From assembly GCF_036199905.1 (NCBI RefSeq), contig NZ_CP108109.1, forward strand, positions 1,364,001 to 1,428,000: 64,000 nucleotides of DNA, read 5' to 3'. Of this stretch, positions 33,319-41,707 are shown piece after piece. Every line of letters starts with the position of its first letter. Position 1 is the first letter of the stretch. The notes below the pieces were generated by a model. It made no database searches, was not told the DNA's origin, and worked only from the letters and a program-made list of their open reading frames with translations. The DNA is from Streptomyces sp. NBC_00223 (GTDB lineage Bacteria; Actinomycetota; Actinomycetes; Streptomycetales; Streptomycetaceae). Made by a program: the position numbers and the translations under genes.

Positions 33319-34485
33319 CTACGAGCCGGCGTTGACCTGGATGAGGCCGTACTTGCCGTTGGTACGCCAGGGCTCCTCCGTGGCGTCCAGCCCGGCGACC
33401 ACCGCTCCGTCGAGGCCGACGACGACGTCCGACTTCAACGTACGCAGGGCCGCGACCGGGGACGGGAAGTGGTCGACCCTCTCGGCGAACGAGGCCGTGG
33501 CGTCCCAGAGTCGGTCCCCGACGAGGCGGCGGTAGTTGAGATCGCCCTTGATGATCGCCACCGTGAGGCCGGAGAGCTCGGACCTGAGGTCGTCGGGCAT
33601 GTCGTGGAACGGCAGCGGCGCGCAGAAGAACGGGTGCGTGCGGACGGTGAGAGTGCCGCTGTTCATCGCCCGCCAGAGCCGACGGCCGATCAGTTGCGCC
33701 TCCTGCCACGGCCCGGCGCGAAGCCGGTCGATGCTCGCGAGGACATCGGCGGTGGTCGCGTCCGACACGTAGTAGGGGGCGGGCTTGACGTACAGGACGG
33801 CCTCGGCGGCCGACCCGCCGGTGAGGAGGTGGTCGATCAGGACGAGGTCGGGCAGCAGCTCCCGCCCGGCGTTGTCCGCGATGAGGCCGACCCTCGGATT
33901 GCTCGCGGCGGCGAGCGTGGACCACAGGAGCGGGCTGTCGTCCGCGATCAGGGCGGTGCGCCGGGCGTCCCCGGCCGAGGCGGTGAGGTGGAAGCTGAGG
34001 TCCGCGCGGTTGCCCCACAGCGCGGACGAGAGCAGCACCTCGGCTCGCTTCTCCGCCGACAGGGACGGCAGCTCACGGAGAGCCGCCAGCTCCTCGTCGA
34101 CGGCCGGGCCGGCCAGCTCGGCGCTCTTGAACGGTGCGAACGGGTCGATGCCCTGCCATGTCCCGGGCCGGAAGTAGCCGGTGGCTTCGAGCAGCCTGCG
34201 GTAGAAGTAGCTCTCGGCCCACAGGAACGGCGCCTCACCCCACGGCCGCCCGAACAAGCCCTCACCCCACGCCAGCCACTGCCGGTGATCGTGGGCGCTC
34301 TCGCCGAGCGGCTTCATGACGCCGCCGGTGCTCTCCGCGAGCAGCTCCTCGACCGCCGCCCGCTCGGCCGGCCCGTACGGCAGAGCGTCGAGCACCTGCT
34401 GAACCAGCTTCGGGTGCCGCTCGTGGAAGACACCCCAGGCGAAGGACCCGGGGGTACCGCTCAGAATCGTGGCTGCGGTCGGCAC
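33319..34485 (-). CDS. ARMT1/DUF89-family damage-control phosphatase
   Basis: A 388-residue metal-dependent phosphatase of the DUF89 family, whose members remove phosphate from damaged or over-phosphorylated sugar metabolites. Signature blocks are LIADNAGRELLPDLVLIDHL (near residue 205) and AIIKGDLNYRRLVGD (near 325), carrying the metal-binding Asp/Asn residues. Length matches ARMT1. It starts just beyond a decayed MurB-like gene on the same strand and may have been part of that operon. Its substrate is not known. Confidence 0.88.
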   Translation of the reverse strand: MPTAATILSGTPGSFAWGVFHERHPKLVQQVLDALPYGPAERAAVEELLAESTGGVMKPLGESAHDHRQWLAWGEGLFGRPWGEAPFLWAESYFYRRLLEATGYFRPGTWQGIDPFAPFKSAELAGPAVDEELAALRELPSLSAEKRAEVLLSSALWGNRADLSFHLTASAGDARRTALIADDSPLLWSTLAAASNPRVGLIADNAGRELLPDLVLIDHLLTGGSAAEAVLYVKPAPYYVSDATTADVLASIDRLRAGPWQEAQLIGRRLWRAMNSGTLTVRTHPFFCAPLPFHDMPDDLRSELSGLTVAIIKGDLNYRRLVGDRLWDATASFAERVDHFPSPVAALRTLKSDVVVGLDGAVVAGLDATEEPWRTNGKYGLIQVNAGS

Positions 34486-34529
34486 GTCCGGACTCGTCCT
34501 TCTCCTCGTCGGCTGCTGCTGCCGCTGCC

Positions 34530-34847
34530 GAGACTAGGTGATCGAGATCCCCGGACAAAGCCACCATGGAGCCGACCGGCCGGGCGTCGGGGCCGTGGCG
34601 GTCCAGCAGGAGACCCCTGCTGTCGCGGTCGGCGAGGACGGCGTTCATCACCTCGTCCTGTGGAGGGCGGGCGTCCGGCGTCGGCGGCGATGGCGTTGCT
34701 GCCGTGGCCGAGGACGACCGGGACCTGCTCTCCTCGCGACGTGAGGGCGTTCACGGTCTCCGGCCATGCGGCCGGGTCGGAGACCGGGATGACGCTATCG
34801 GCTGGGCCGCAGGGTGTGGTCAGCGAGGCCAGCGTGCGTGAAGCCAC
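34530..34847 (-). pseudogene. Remnant of a MurB-like FAD-binding reductase (N-terminal part, frameshifted)
   Basis: A GTG at 34847 behind AGGAGG, straight after the serine hydrolase stop, opens a frame with QVPVVLGHGSNAIAADAG near residue 42-59. This resembles the FAD-binding VLGGGSN block of MurB-type enzymes. Near 34660 the sense shifts frame, then continues PPQDEVMNAVLADRDSRGL to SGDLDHLVSA before breaking off against the phosphatase gene. Only about the first third of a MurB remains. Homology is judged by eye. Confidence 0.5.
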
Positions 34848-34859
34848 GGAACGCTCCTC

Positions 34860-35912
34860 CTAGGGTGCGTCGGTGATCGTCTTGAGCGCCAGGGTGCGCA
34901 GCGGTGTGAGACGGGTGCGGTTGTCCTGGTGGTGGTAGACGGCGTTGGTGCACAGGACGAGGTAACGGCCGGTGTGCGGGGCGAGGTAGAGGCTGGTGCC
35001 GGTGAAGCCGTGGTGGTAGGCGATCCGGCCGCCGTCCGCGAGAATCCAGGCCAGGCCCCGGTGCAGGCCGGGCTCGATCTCGGCCTGCGGCGCCATGCTG
35101 TCGGCCAGCCAGTGGCCCAGCGGCGTACCGTCCCGATGCGCGCGTAGCAGAGCGGCGGCGTAGGCGGCGAGGTCGGCGGGAGTGGAGAAGACCCCGGCGT
35201 GTCCGGCGACGCCGCCGAGCAGGGCGGCGTTGTCGTCGTGCGGCATCCCCCACAGCCTCGGGGCGCCAGGGAAGCGCTGTTCGGTGGGCGCCACGTCGGC
35301 TGCCCGGGCCAGCGGTCCGTACGTGGTGGCAGTCATGCCCAGTCCGTGCCACAGGTCGGCGGCCAGTTCGTCCAGACGCCGACCGGTGGCGGCCGCCAGG
35401 AGGAGGCCGAGCAGGATGAAGCCGCGGTTGATGTAACGGTGTCGGGCGCCGGGCTCGCTGATCAGTTCCTCACCGCAGATCAGCTCGGCGAGGTCAATGC
35501 CCGTGTTGCGGTACTGGTCCAGGCGGGTGTCCGCGCGCAGGCCGGACGTGTGAGCGAGGATCTGCCGTACGGTGACCTGCCCGCCAGGAGCACCCTCCGG
35601 CACGGTGGGCAGCAGGTCACCGACCGGGGCGTCCAGTGCGAGGCGGTCGGTCAGGGCGGTGCCGACCAACGGCCACGTGCCGACGACCTTGCTCAACGAC
35701 GCCACGTCGTAGCGCGTGTGCGGGCCGGGTCGAGCAGTGCCGCACTCGGAGGCGACGATGCCGGAAGCCAGGTAGGAGGGCTGGCCGTCGAGGTCACCGC
35801 AGGCGATGACGCCGCCGGGCACAGTGCCGTCGGCGGTGAGCAGGTCCAAGGTATCGCGCAGTCGATCGAGCGCGGCGGCGTCCCACGCGGGGGCGGAAGC
35901 GGTGGTGGTCAA
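34860..35912 (-). CDS. Class C beta-lactamase-fold serine hydrolase
   Basis: A 350-residue serine hydrolase (beta-lactamase/DD-peptidase fold), acting on amide or ester substrates, possibly cell-wall related. The SxxK motif is S72-L-S-K75 in [10 protein letters not shown], the YxN motif is in [10 protein letters not shown] near 165, and HHGFTGTS near 315 supplies the third motif. No signal peptide is evident, so it appears cytosolic. The TTG start at 35912 has AGGAG five bases upstream and overlaps the stop of a MurA-like remnant (TTGA), showing it was the middle gene of a MurA-hydrolase-MurB type operon. Confidence 0.88.
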   Translation of the reverse strand: MTTTASAPAWDAAALDRLRDTLDLLTADGTVPGGVIACGDLDGQPSYLASGIVASECGTARPGPHTRYDVASLSKVVGTWPLVGTALTDRLALDAPVGDLLPTVPEGAPGGQVTVRQILAHTSGLRADTRLDQYRNTGIDLAELICGEELISEPGARHRYINRGFILLGLLLAAATGRRLDELAADLWHGLGMTATTYGPLARAADVAPTEQRFPGAPRLWGMPHDDNAALLGGVAGHAGVFSTPADLAAYAAALLRAHRDGTPLGHWLADSMAPQAEIEPGLHRGLAWILADGGRIAYHHGFTGTSLYLAPHTGRYLVLCTNAVYHHQDNRTRLTPLRTLALKTITDAP

Positions 35913-36099
35913 GGCGTCTCCTGGTCGATCGTCAGCCGGGCACCCAAGGACGCGAGTTTGGCCGGCAGACCGCTGTAGCCGCGCCGCAGGTGGTACATGC
36001 CCCGGATCGTAGAGGTGCCTTCGGCCGCGAGGGCGGCGATCAGCAGCGCGGTGACGGCCCGGATGTCGTCGCCCGCCACGCGGGCGGCGGTCAGCGGCG
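35909..36099 (-). pseudogene. C-terminal remnant of a MurA-like enolpyruvyl transferase
   Basis: A minus-strand frame of about 62 codons reads [20 protein letters not shown], then [20 protein letters not shown], and ends at TGA 35911-35909. This closely follows the C-terminal end of MurA (ATDLRA block and YHIDRGYE block). No N-terminal 350 residues exist; homology stops abruptly at about 36099, where different sequence begins. The stop is fused to the serine hydrolase TTG start, so the fragment still marks the original operon order. Confidence 0.65.
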
Positions 36100-36156
36100 C
36101 CTACACGGCCCTCGCCCAGGCCGGCTTCACCAGCCGCCTGATCCGCCCGTGACCCC

Positions 36157-36465
36157 ATGGCACCCCGCCACGGCGAGACGACCGCCCACGAGCACCCTGG
36201 CTGCCCCTCAACCCCGCACGACGTCGACCTTTCCGACGGCCGAGACCGAGAACTGGCCGCCCGCATCGTCGAACACGACGAGGGCCTGGTCGCACGCGGC
36301 CACATCCGGTCGCTGCCGTGCAACCGCAACGGCTGCCGGGCTGGGCCGGGTCCGAAGCCAAGGCCGCCGTCGGAAACCACACGAGCCTGGCCGACGGCGG
36401 CTGTCCAAGTGCCGGGGCAGCTCACCCGGCGTGGTGTGCGGCCCAGTCTTCGCGTGCGGCGATGA
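36157..36465 (+). CDS. Hypothetical small protein or gene remnant
   Basis: A 102-codon frame beginning MAPRHGETTAHEHPGC. Codon use looks coding for roughly the first 60 residues (through RIVEHDEGLVARGHIRSLPC), then becomes Arg/Pro-rich and overlaps the converging DUF6907 gene. No ribosome site precedes the ATG. It lies just past the MurA break point, next to a short plus-strand tail ending at a TGA near 36152, so it is probably debris from a rearrangement. Confidence 0.25.
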   Translation: MAPRHGETTAHEHPGCPSTPHDVDLSDGRDRELAARIVEHDEGLVARGHIRSLPCNRNGCRAGPGPKPRPPSETTRAWPTAAVQVPGQLTRRGVRPSLRVRR

Positions 36466-36901
36466 GGCGGGGCTTTACGTCGTGGTCGAGGCGGTCGGCT
36501 TGGGTGCGGAGTTGGGTGGCGATGTGGGTGAGGTCGTCGGGGGTGAGGTGGGTGAGCCAGTAGTCGTCGACGAGGGCGATGCTGGCGACGGGGGTGCGGG
36601 GGTCGGGGTCGTCGGCGTAGGGGTGGCAGTCGATGGTGGCCCACAAGATTTTGGCTTCCTGGGCGGGGGCGGAGCCGAGGACGACGTGGGTGGTCTGGCC
36701 GGGGAAGGTGGTGCGGTGGCTGATGTCGGCGAGGCGGGTGCCGAGGAGTTCCAGGGGGATGCCGCTCTCGCTGGGGTCGTCGTCGGCCCAGGCCGGGAGG
36801 TGGCCGGTGAGGGTGTGGCCGCCGGTGGTGGTCAGGGTCCAGGTCCGGGCGGCCGGTACGGGGGCCGGGGGCGCGGTGGTGTGCGTGGCGGTGTCGGTCA
36901 T
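36422..36901 (-). CDS. DUF6907-like protein
   Basis: A 159-residue soluble protein. After a Thr/Pro tail, RTWTLTTTGGHTLTGHLPAW (near residue 19) and the DHDVKPRLIAAREDWAAHH end are reminiscent of a Streptomyces family (DUF6907) found near XRE regulators and mobile segments. GAGAAGGAG lies upstream of ATG 36901. It is 23 bp downstream of the next gene and probably co-transcribed with it. Function is unknown; the family name is from memory of sequence style. Confidence 0.6.
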   Translation of the reverse strand: MTDTATHTTAPPAPVPAARTWTLTTTGGHTLTGHLPAWADDDPSESGIPLELLGTRLADISHRTTFPGQTTHVVLGSAPAQEAKILWATIDCHPYADDPDPRTPVASIALVDDYWLTHLTPDDLTHIATQLRTQADRLDHDVKPRLIAAREDWAAHHAG

Positions 36902-36924
36902 GGTGGTGTCTCCTTCTCGGGGTG

Positions 36925-37584
36925 TTACGCGGTGGGGTTGTTGAGGTCGATGACGGTGAAGTCAGTGAGAGTCATGAGGAGTTGGGTGGCGCGGACCCAG
37001 GGCAGGTAGGGGTCGCCGAGGCGGAACTTCGAGGCGTCGACCGCAAGGGGTGCGGGACGGCCGGGTACGTAGAGGGCGCCGGTGACGCCGTAGCGGGTGA
37101 AGGCCCTTACCCGCAGGGCCGTGAACGCCGGCCGCAGATGCGGACACGCGGTGGTGGACCGGATCGCGCACGGCCGGCACACCGGCGGGTGAGCGGTCCG
37201 CTCGTCTCCGGGCCGCAGCTCACTGGGGTCGGCGTCGATGAGCCACAGCACGCCGTCGGTGGTGCGGTCGGCGGGCCCGCCGCAGATCTGGCACCGCAAC
37301 TCGGCCATGCACAACCGCTGCCGCAGCGTGTGCACCTTCCCGAACTCCGGGGTCCCCTTCCCCGGCTGCGACGGCACCCGCGTCCACAACACCCCCTCCC
37401 CATCCCGGTCAAACGACCGCTCATCGGCGTATCCGATCCCCCGCCCGCCCCTCCGCACCACCATCGGCATAGGCGCATCCCGCTCCCCACTCCACCGCAC
37501 AACAAACGGCACGAGGTCCCGCCGGTCGGCAGACCCTGCCGCCCTGCGTCCGTGGTCCGGAGTCCGTACGTCCCTTTTCGTCAT
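36925..37584 (-). CDS. Hypothetical protein with CxxC zinc-binding pairs
   Basis: A 219-residue protein. Two cysteine pairs, CQICGG (near residue 99) and CRPCAIRSTTACPH (near 137), suggest one zinc site. The C-terminal 60 residues (FRLGDPYLPWVRATQLLMTL) are more hydrophobic. ATG 37584 is preferred over an upstream extension because GGGAG lies ten bases before it. First gene of a pair with the DUF6907-like gene, divergent from the XRE-TPR regulator, which may control it. No function recognised. Confidence 0.65.
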   Translation of the reverse strand: MTKRDVRTPDHGRRAAGSADRRDLVPFVVRWSGERDAPMPMVVRRGGRGIGYADERSFDRDGEGVLWTRVPSQPGKGTPEFGKVHTLRQRLCMAELRCQICGGPADRTTDGVLWLIDADPSELRPGDERTAHPPVCRPCAIRSTTACPHLRPAFTALRVRAFTRYGVTGALYVPGRPAPLAVDASKFRLGDPYLPWVRATQLLMTLTDFTVIDLNNPTA

Positions 37585-37809
37585 GGCGTCGTCGCTCCCT
37601 TGTAGAACGTGGCCCGAAGTGCGGGCGCGAGAAGGCTGATGGCCCGGCTTCCCGCAACGGCCGGCACCCGGTCCGGGAGACGACCATCCATCCGAACTCA
37701 CCGGCTGGGGAAGGTTTCACCCGGGTTTCAACCCCGGCGGGCCGCTCGGCGCAAGGCGTATCTGTCGCGCTACTGTGAGCGAGCAGGCGGCGAACCCAGG
37801 GGGAACCTG

Positions 37810-39159
37810 ATGACCACTCAGCCGACGGAACCGTTGCTGCTCCACCCGTTGACGTACGCCCGAGTCGCTCGCGGTCTGGGCAAGGCGAAGCTCGCGGAAG
37901 CAATCCGGGTCAGCGGACGGGAGTTGGGCTACAACCTAGGGACGACCCGTAGCACCGTCTTCAAGTGGGAACGCGGTGACCACGCGCCCGACGAGGCCAC
38001 CCAGGCGGTTCTCGCTCACTTGTTCCAGGTGCCGGAATCCGCCCGGCGTGCGGTGCCGTGGCCGCGCTGGCTCCCTGCCTGGGACCCTTCACCGCTCGGC
38101 GGGCCGTGGAATCAGAAGGCTACGCTGGAAGTCCTGACCTCACTTTCGGGGAGTGAACCAATGGATCGCAGAGGGTTCCTCGGAGTCGGCGGCGCGGCGC
38201 TCATGGGTGTCGCCGCCCAGTGGGCCGCCGCCGATCCGGCCATCGCCGCAGCCGCGACAGGTGATGTCGTCACTCCGGCCACGGTCGACCGTATGGCCGA
38301 ACGCGTGGAGTCGCTGCGCGCGTTGGAGCAGGAGACCGGAGGCGTCGACTTCCTGGACTCCGCCCGCGCCGACCTGCGTCTGGTCACCCGGCTGCTCGAC
38401 AACGGCCGTTACACCGAGCAGACCGCCCAACGGCTCTACACCCTGGCCGCCGAGGTCTGCTGCCTGCTGGGCTGGATGAGTTACGACGCCGGACTGCACA
38501 CCGCCGCCCAGCAGCACTACACAGCGGCGCTTCGCGCGGCCAAGACCGCGGGCGACAACACGCTCGGCGCGCACACCCTCTGCTTCATGGCCACCCAGGC
38601 CGTCAACCAGCGCGAACAGCGGGCCGCGCTGAGCCTGATGGACGCCGCCGACGCCGTCCGCAGCCGGGTCCCGGCCATCATGCGCGCGTCCCTTGCCGCC
38701 CATCAGGCCACCGTGCACAGCAAGACCGGTGACAGGCGGCGGGCCGCCGGGGCCCTCAACCGGGCCTTCGCCGCCCTGGAACGCGGCGGCCGAGCCGACA
38801 ACGCCCCCGCCTACCTCCAGTGGTTCGGTGAGGCCCAACTCCGTTCCACCGAAGGCCGTTTCCTGCTGATCACCGGCCAGGCCGCCAAGGCCACCGACGC
38901 ACTCGAACGCTCCGTGACCGAAGCCGCCCCGCGCGACCGGGCCGTCCGCTACGGCACCCTCGCCCTCGCCCACCAGCAGACCGGCAACCTCGACGGCGCA
39001 CTCGACGCCACCCACAAAGCCGCCGACCTCATCGACCGGGGCATCCACACCCGACGCGGCGTCGAACGTCTCCAGGAAGTCCGCCGCGGCTTCGGTCCCC
39101 ACCGCACCGAACCCCGCGTCAGGGAAGCGTCCGAACGCATCACCGCCCTGGCCGCGTAG
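37810..39159 (+). CDS. XRE-family regulator with TPR-like domain
   Basis: A 449-residue protein. An N-terminal helix-turn-helix (residues about 15-75, with GTTRSTVFKWERGDHAPDEA) is followed by helical TPR-like repeats from about 170 to the end (AQQHYTAALRAAKTAGDNTL, AYLQWFGEAQLRSTEGRFLL). Between them lies RRGFLGVGGAALMG (near 120), a twin-arginine-like motif seen in many such Streptomyces regulators although it is not N-terminal. A G-rich Shine-Dalgarno precedes ATG 37810. It may sense a peptide or protein and control neighbours. Its 3' end is duplicated at 42.5 kb. Confidence 0.88.
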   Translation: MTTQPTEPLLLHPLTYARVARGLGKAKLAEAIRVSGRELGYNLGTTRSTVFKWERGDHAPDEATQAVLAHLFQVPESARRAVPWPRWLPAWDPSPLGGPWNQKATLEVLTSLSGSEPMDRRGFLGVGGAALMGVAAQWAAADPAIAAAATGDVVTPATVDRMAERVESLRALEQETGGVDFLDSARADLRLVTRLLDNGRYTEQTAQRLYTLAAEVCCLLGWMSYDAGLHTAAQQHYTAALRAAKTAGDNTLGAHTLCFMATQAVNQREQRAALSLMDAADAVRSRVPAIMRASLAAHQATVHSKTGDRRRAAGALNRAFAALERGGRADNAPAYLQWFGEAQLRSTEGRFLLITGQAAKATDALERSVTEAAPRDRAVRYGTLALAHQQTGNLDGALDATHKAADLIDRGIHTRRGVERLQEVRRGFGPHRTEPRVREASERITALAA

Positions 39160-39180
39160 CGCCGCGAACGCGGCAAGGTC
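39019..39180 (+). repeat. 162-bp direct repeat, copy 1 (3' end of the XRE-TPR gene)
   Basis: Covers the last 46 codons, the TAG stop and 21 bp beyond, including the small dyad CGCCGCGAACGCGGC. It matches 42520-42681 at about 156 of 162 positions. Confidence 0.85.
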
Positions 39181-39240
39181 TTGAGGACACAGGCATTGGG
39201 TGTGGGGACAATAGCCTTCCGGGCAGAGGGGAGATGTTGC

Positions 39241-39750
39241 GTGGGACCGCCTTCTCCTGATGATCCTGAGGCGTGGAACGCCTACCTCGCCGAAGGCAAC
39301 GCCACCCAGGCCCGCAAACGCGTCTCCGCCGATGTGCTCCTGCGCGATGAGGCCGGGCGCGTGCTGCTGGTGAAGCCCACCTACAAGCCGGGCTGGGATC
39401 TGCCCGGCGGCATGGCCGAAGCCAACGAAGCCCCCGACGACGCCGCCCGCCGCGAACTGCGCGAAGAACTCGGCCTCGACACCGTTCTCCACGGCCTCCT
39501 CGTCATCGACTGGGTCCCACCCCACGGCCCCTGGGACGACCAACTCGCCTTCATCTTCAACGGCGGCACCCTCGACCCGGAGCAAACCGCGTCGCTGCAC
39601 CCCGACCACCACGAACTCACCGAACTCGCCTTCATGCCCAGCGACCAGGCCCTGCCCAAACTCGGCGAACGCCTGCGCCACCGACTTCACGCCGCGCTGG
39701 GATCACTGGAAGACGGCTTCCCCGTGTACATGCGCAACAGCACCAACTGA
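39241..39750 (+). CDS. Nudix hydrolase
   Basis: A 169-residue pyrophosphohydrolase of nucleoside-diphosphate-linked compounds. The Nudix box is GGMAEANEAPDDAARRELRE followed by ELGLD (residues about 57-82), with all Glu residues in place. The GTG start at 39241 is preferred because GGGGAG lies nine bases upstream and the longer frame to 39181 is out of character. It is followed in the same frame, right after the TGA, by the truncated TPR regulator. Substrate unknown. Confidence 0.9.
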   Translation: MGPPSPDDPEAWNAYLAEGNATQARKRVSADVLLRDEAGRVLLVKPTYKPGWDLPGGMAEANEAPDDAARRELREELGLDTVLHGLLVIDWVPPHGPWDDQLAFIFNGGTLDPEQTASLHPDHHELTELAFMPSDQALPKLGERLRHRLHAALGSLEDGFPVYMRNSTN

Positions 39751-39768
39751 CAGCGGCTGAGCGGGACG

Positions 39769-40956
39769 ATGCCGCGGGCGCGGGTACGGCCGGTTGTCGC
39801 CGAGGTGTTCGCGCGGCGGCTGAAGCGCCCGGTGACCCTTGAGGAAGCGGGATTGGCGCGTACCGACGCTGTCACCGCCGCCGAGCCCGGGGAGACTGTT
39901 GATGATCTCCTCGAACTCGGAAAGGCGGACATGGATCCTTCCCGCAGGGGCGTTCTCACCACGGCCCTCTACTCAGCGGCACTTGCCGTCCCCGGCTTCC
40001 CGGACCTCGCCGGTACGGACCGGGGCGCGTCCGCGCGGCCGACCTCGCGGATCGGGGACGGGGAGGTCGAGACCGTACGGTCCATGACCGAGCGCATCGC
40101 GGACATTCTTGACACCTTCGGCGGCGGCCACGCCCGGCCCATGGCAGCGGCCTTCCTGGTGAACACCGTCTCCCCGTACCTGCGCGCCGACGCAAGCGAA
40201 GCCCACCGTGCCGCGATGCTGTCCGCCGCCTCCGACCTCGTCTACCTCACCGGCTGGATGGCGATGTACGAGCGGGAACACGGCCTCGGACAGCGCTACT
40301 ACGTCAAGGCGTTGAAACTCGCCGGGGCCGCCGACGACCACCTCACGTACTGCCGGACCCTGCGGGGAATGAGCCTGCAAGCGGGCAACCTCGGCTACGG
40401 CGCCAAAGCGCTCCAACTCGCCGACGCCGCAGCCGAAGCCTCACCCCAGGCGGGGCCCCGGCTCCATGCCTTCCTCGCCGGCCAGCAGGCCGCCGCAGCG
40501 GCCATGACCGGCGACCGGACCCAGGCGTTCTCCCGCCTCACGGAGACCGAAGCGGCCCTGTCGAAGGCCGACTCCCGCAAAGACGCCGTCGGCGGCTACG
40601 ACACCTCCGCCTTCCTCTTCCACACCAGCGCCGTCCTCTACCACCTCGGCGATCTCCCCGGCTCGGTCAAGGCCATGCAGGACTGCCTCCGCACCCAGCC
40701 CCCGCAGGAACGCCAGGGCCGCGTCCACGCCAACGGCCTCCTGGCCCAACGTCAGCTCGAACTCGGCCACCTCGACGCCGCCTGCGCGACCTGGGACCGC
40801 TTCCTGGACGACTACGAACAGGTCTCGTCCTCACGCGGAGACGAGCACTTCGACACCATGCGCACACGCATCCGCACCCACCGCAAATCCCCCACGGTCC
40901 GCACCCTCGAACAGCGCGCACGGGAGGTCGCGACCCGCAAGGGAATAGCGGCCTAG
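39769..40956 (+). CDS. TPR-type regulator lacking its N-terminal HTH
   Basis: A 395-residue protein resembling Streptomyces XRE-TPR regulators from the last helix of the HTH onward. The codons just before ATG (QRLSGT) and after it (MPRARVRPVVAEVFARRLKR) are the usual end of that HTH, but an in-frame TGA, the stop of the Nudix gene, lies seven codons upstream. MDPSRRGVLTTALYSAALAV (near residue 55) is again a twin-arginine-like motif; TPR-like helices fill 110-370. Either a 5'-truncated relic or a sensor without DNA binding. No Shine-Dalgarno is clear. Confidence 0.72.
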   Translation: MPRARVRPVVAEVFARRLKRPVTLEEAGLARTDAVTAAEPGETVDDLLELGKADMDPSRRGVLTTALYSAALAVPGFPDLAGTDRGASARPTSRIGDGEVETVRSMTERIADILDTFGGGHARPMAAAFLVNTVSPYLRADASEAHRAAMLSAASDLVYLTGWMAMYEREHGLGQRYYVKALKLAGAADDHLTYCRTLRGMSLQAGNLGYGAKALQLADAAAEASPQAGPRLHAFLAGQQAAAAAMTGDRTQAFSRLTETEAALSKADSRKDAVGGYDTSAFLFHTSAVLYHLGDLPGSVKAMQDCLRTQPPQERQGRVHANGLLAQRQLELGHLDAACATWDRFLDDYEQVSSSRGDEHFDTMRTRIRTHRKSPTVRTLEQRAREVATRKGIAA

Positions 40957-40979
40957 GACGAGGAACGCGGCAGGCTGAC

Positions 40980-41519
40980 CTACAGGCCCGCCTCGTCCAG
41001 CAGAAGGTAGAGCACGCCGACGAGCGAACCGCTGCTGACGATCTCGCGGCGGTCGATCATGCCGCGCAGTGCGGACAGCGGAATCCACTCCAGGCGATCG
41101 GACTCGTTGAGTTCGGTCGGCGGACCGGCGCACTCCATCGCGTCGGCGCGGAAGACGAAGTGCTCGGAGTCCGTGGCCCCATTGGCCGGCTGGGCGTAGA
41201 TCATCGGCGTCATCTCGCCCGTACGCCAGCCGGTCTCCTCCAGCACCTCACGGGCAGCGGCCTCTGCCGCCGTCTCACCCGGCTCGATCAGCCCCATCGG
41301 CAGCTCCCACGCCCAGGAGTCCGTGATGAAACGGTGCCGCCACATCATCAGCACCTGCTTCTCGCTGTTCATCACAGCCGCCACCGCGAGATGTCGCAGC
41401 TTGAGCACATGGTGCTCCCACCGCTGCCCGTCCGGCTGCTCGACATCCACCAACCACACGTTCACCCAGGGGTTCTCGTAGATCGGACGTTCCCCGTGGA
41501 CCTTCCACCGCATCGCCAC
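40980..41519 (-). CDS. Nudix hydrolase (ADP-ribose pyrophosphatase-like)
   Basis: A 179-residue Nudix enzyme. The box GLIEPGETAAEAAAREVLEE followed by TGWRTG lies at about residues 77-102, after the strand motif WAWELPMG. The N-terminal RWKVHGERPIYENPWVNVW segment is typical of ADP-ribose/ADP-sugar pyrophosphatases. It converges on the TPR gene and is divergent from the creatininase gene, with a shared 188-bp promoter region. ATG 41519 or 41513 could be used. Confidence 0.92.
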   Translation of the reverse strand: MAMRWKVHGERPIYENPWVNVWLVDVEQPDGQRWEHHVLKLRHLAVAAVMNSEKQVLMMWRHRFITDSWAWELPMGLIEPGETAAEAAAREVLEETGWRTGEMTPMIYAQPANGATDSEHFVFRADAMECAGPPTELNESDRLEWIPLSALRGMIDRREIVSSGSLVGVLYLLLDEAGL

Positions 41520-41707
41520 GGCCCCTCTCTATGGCCTCAGCACGCCGGACCACGGCCGGTGATCTGCCTGTTCACACTGTTTCACGTCAAATTGACGAAT
41601 ACAGCGGCCGTGGCCCTTCACCGGCGGGAGCAAGTTGGTGGAGATCGCCGCACTCAACCGCCTGTTGGGCAGTATGAAAGGCAGTTGAGCCGCACTCGAG
41701 GAGAATC

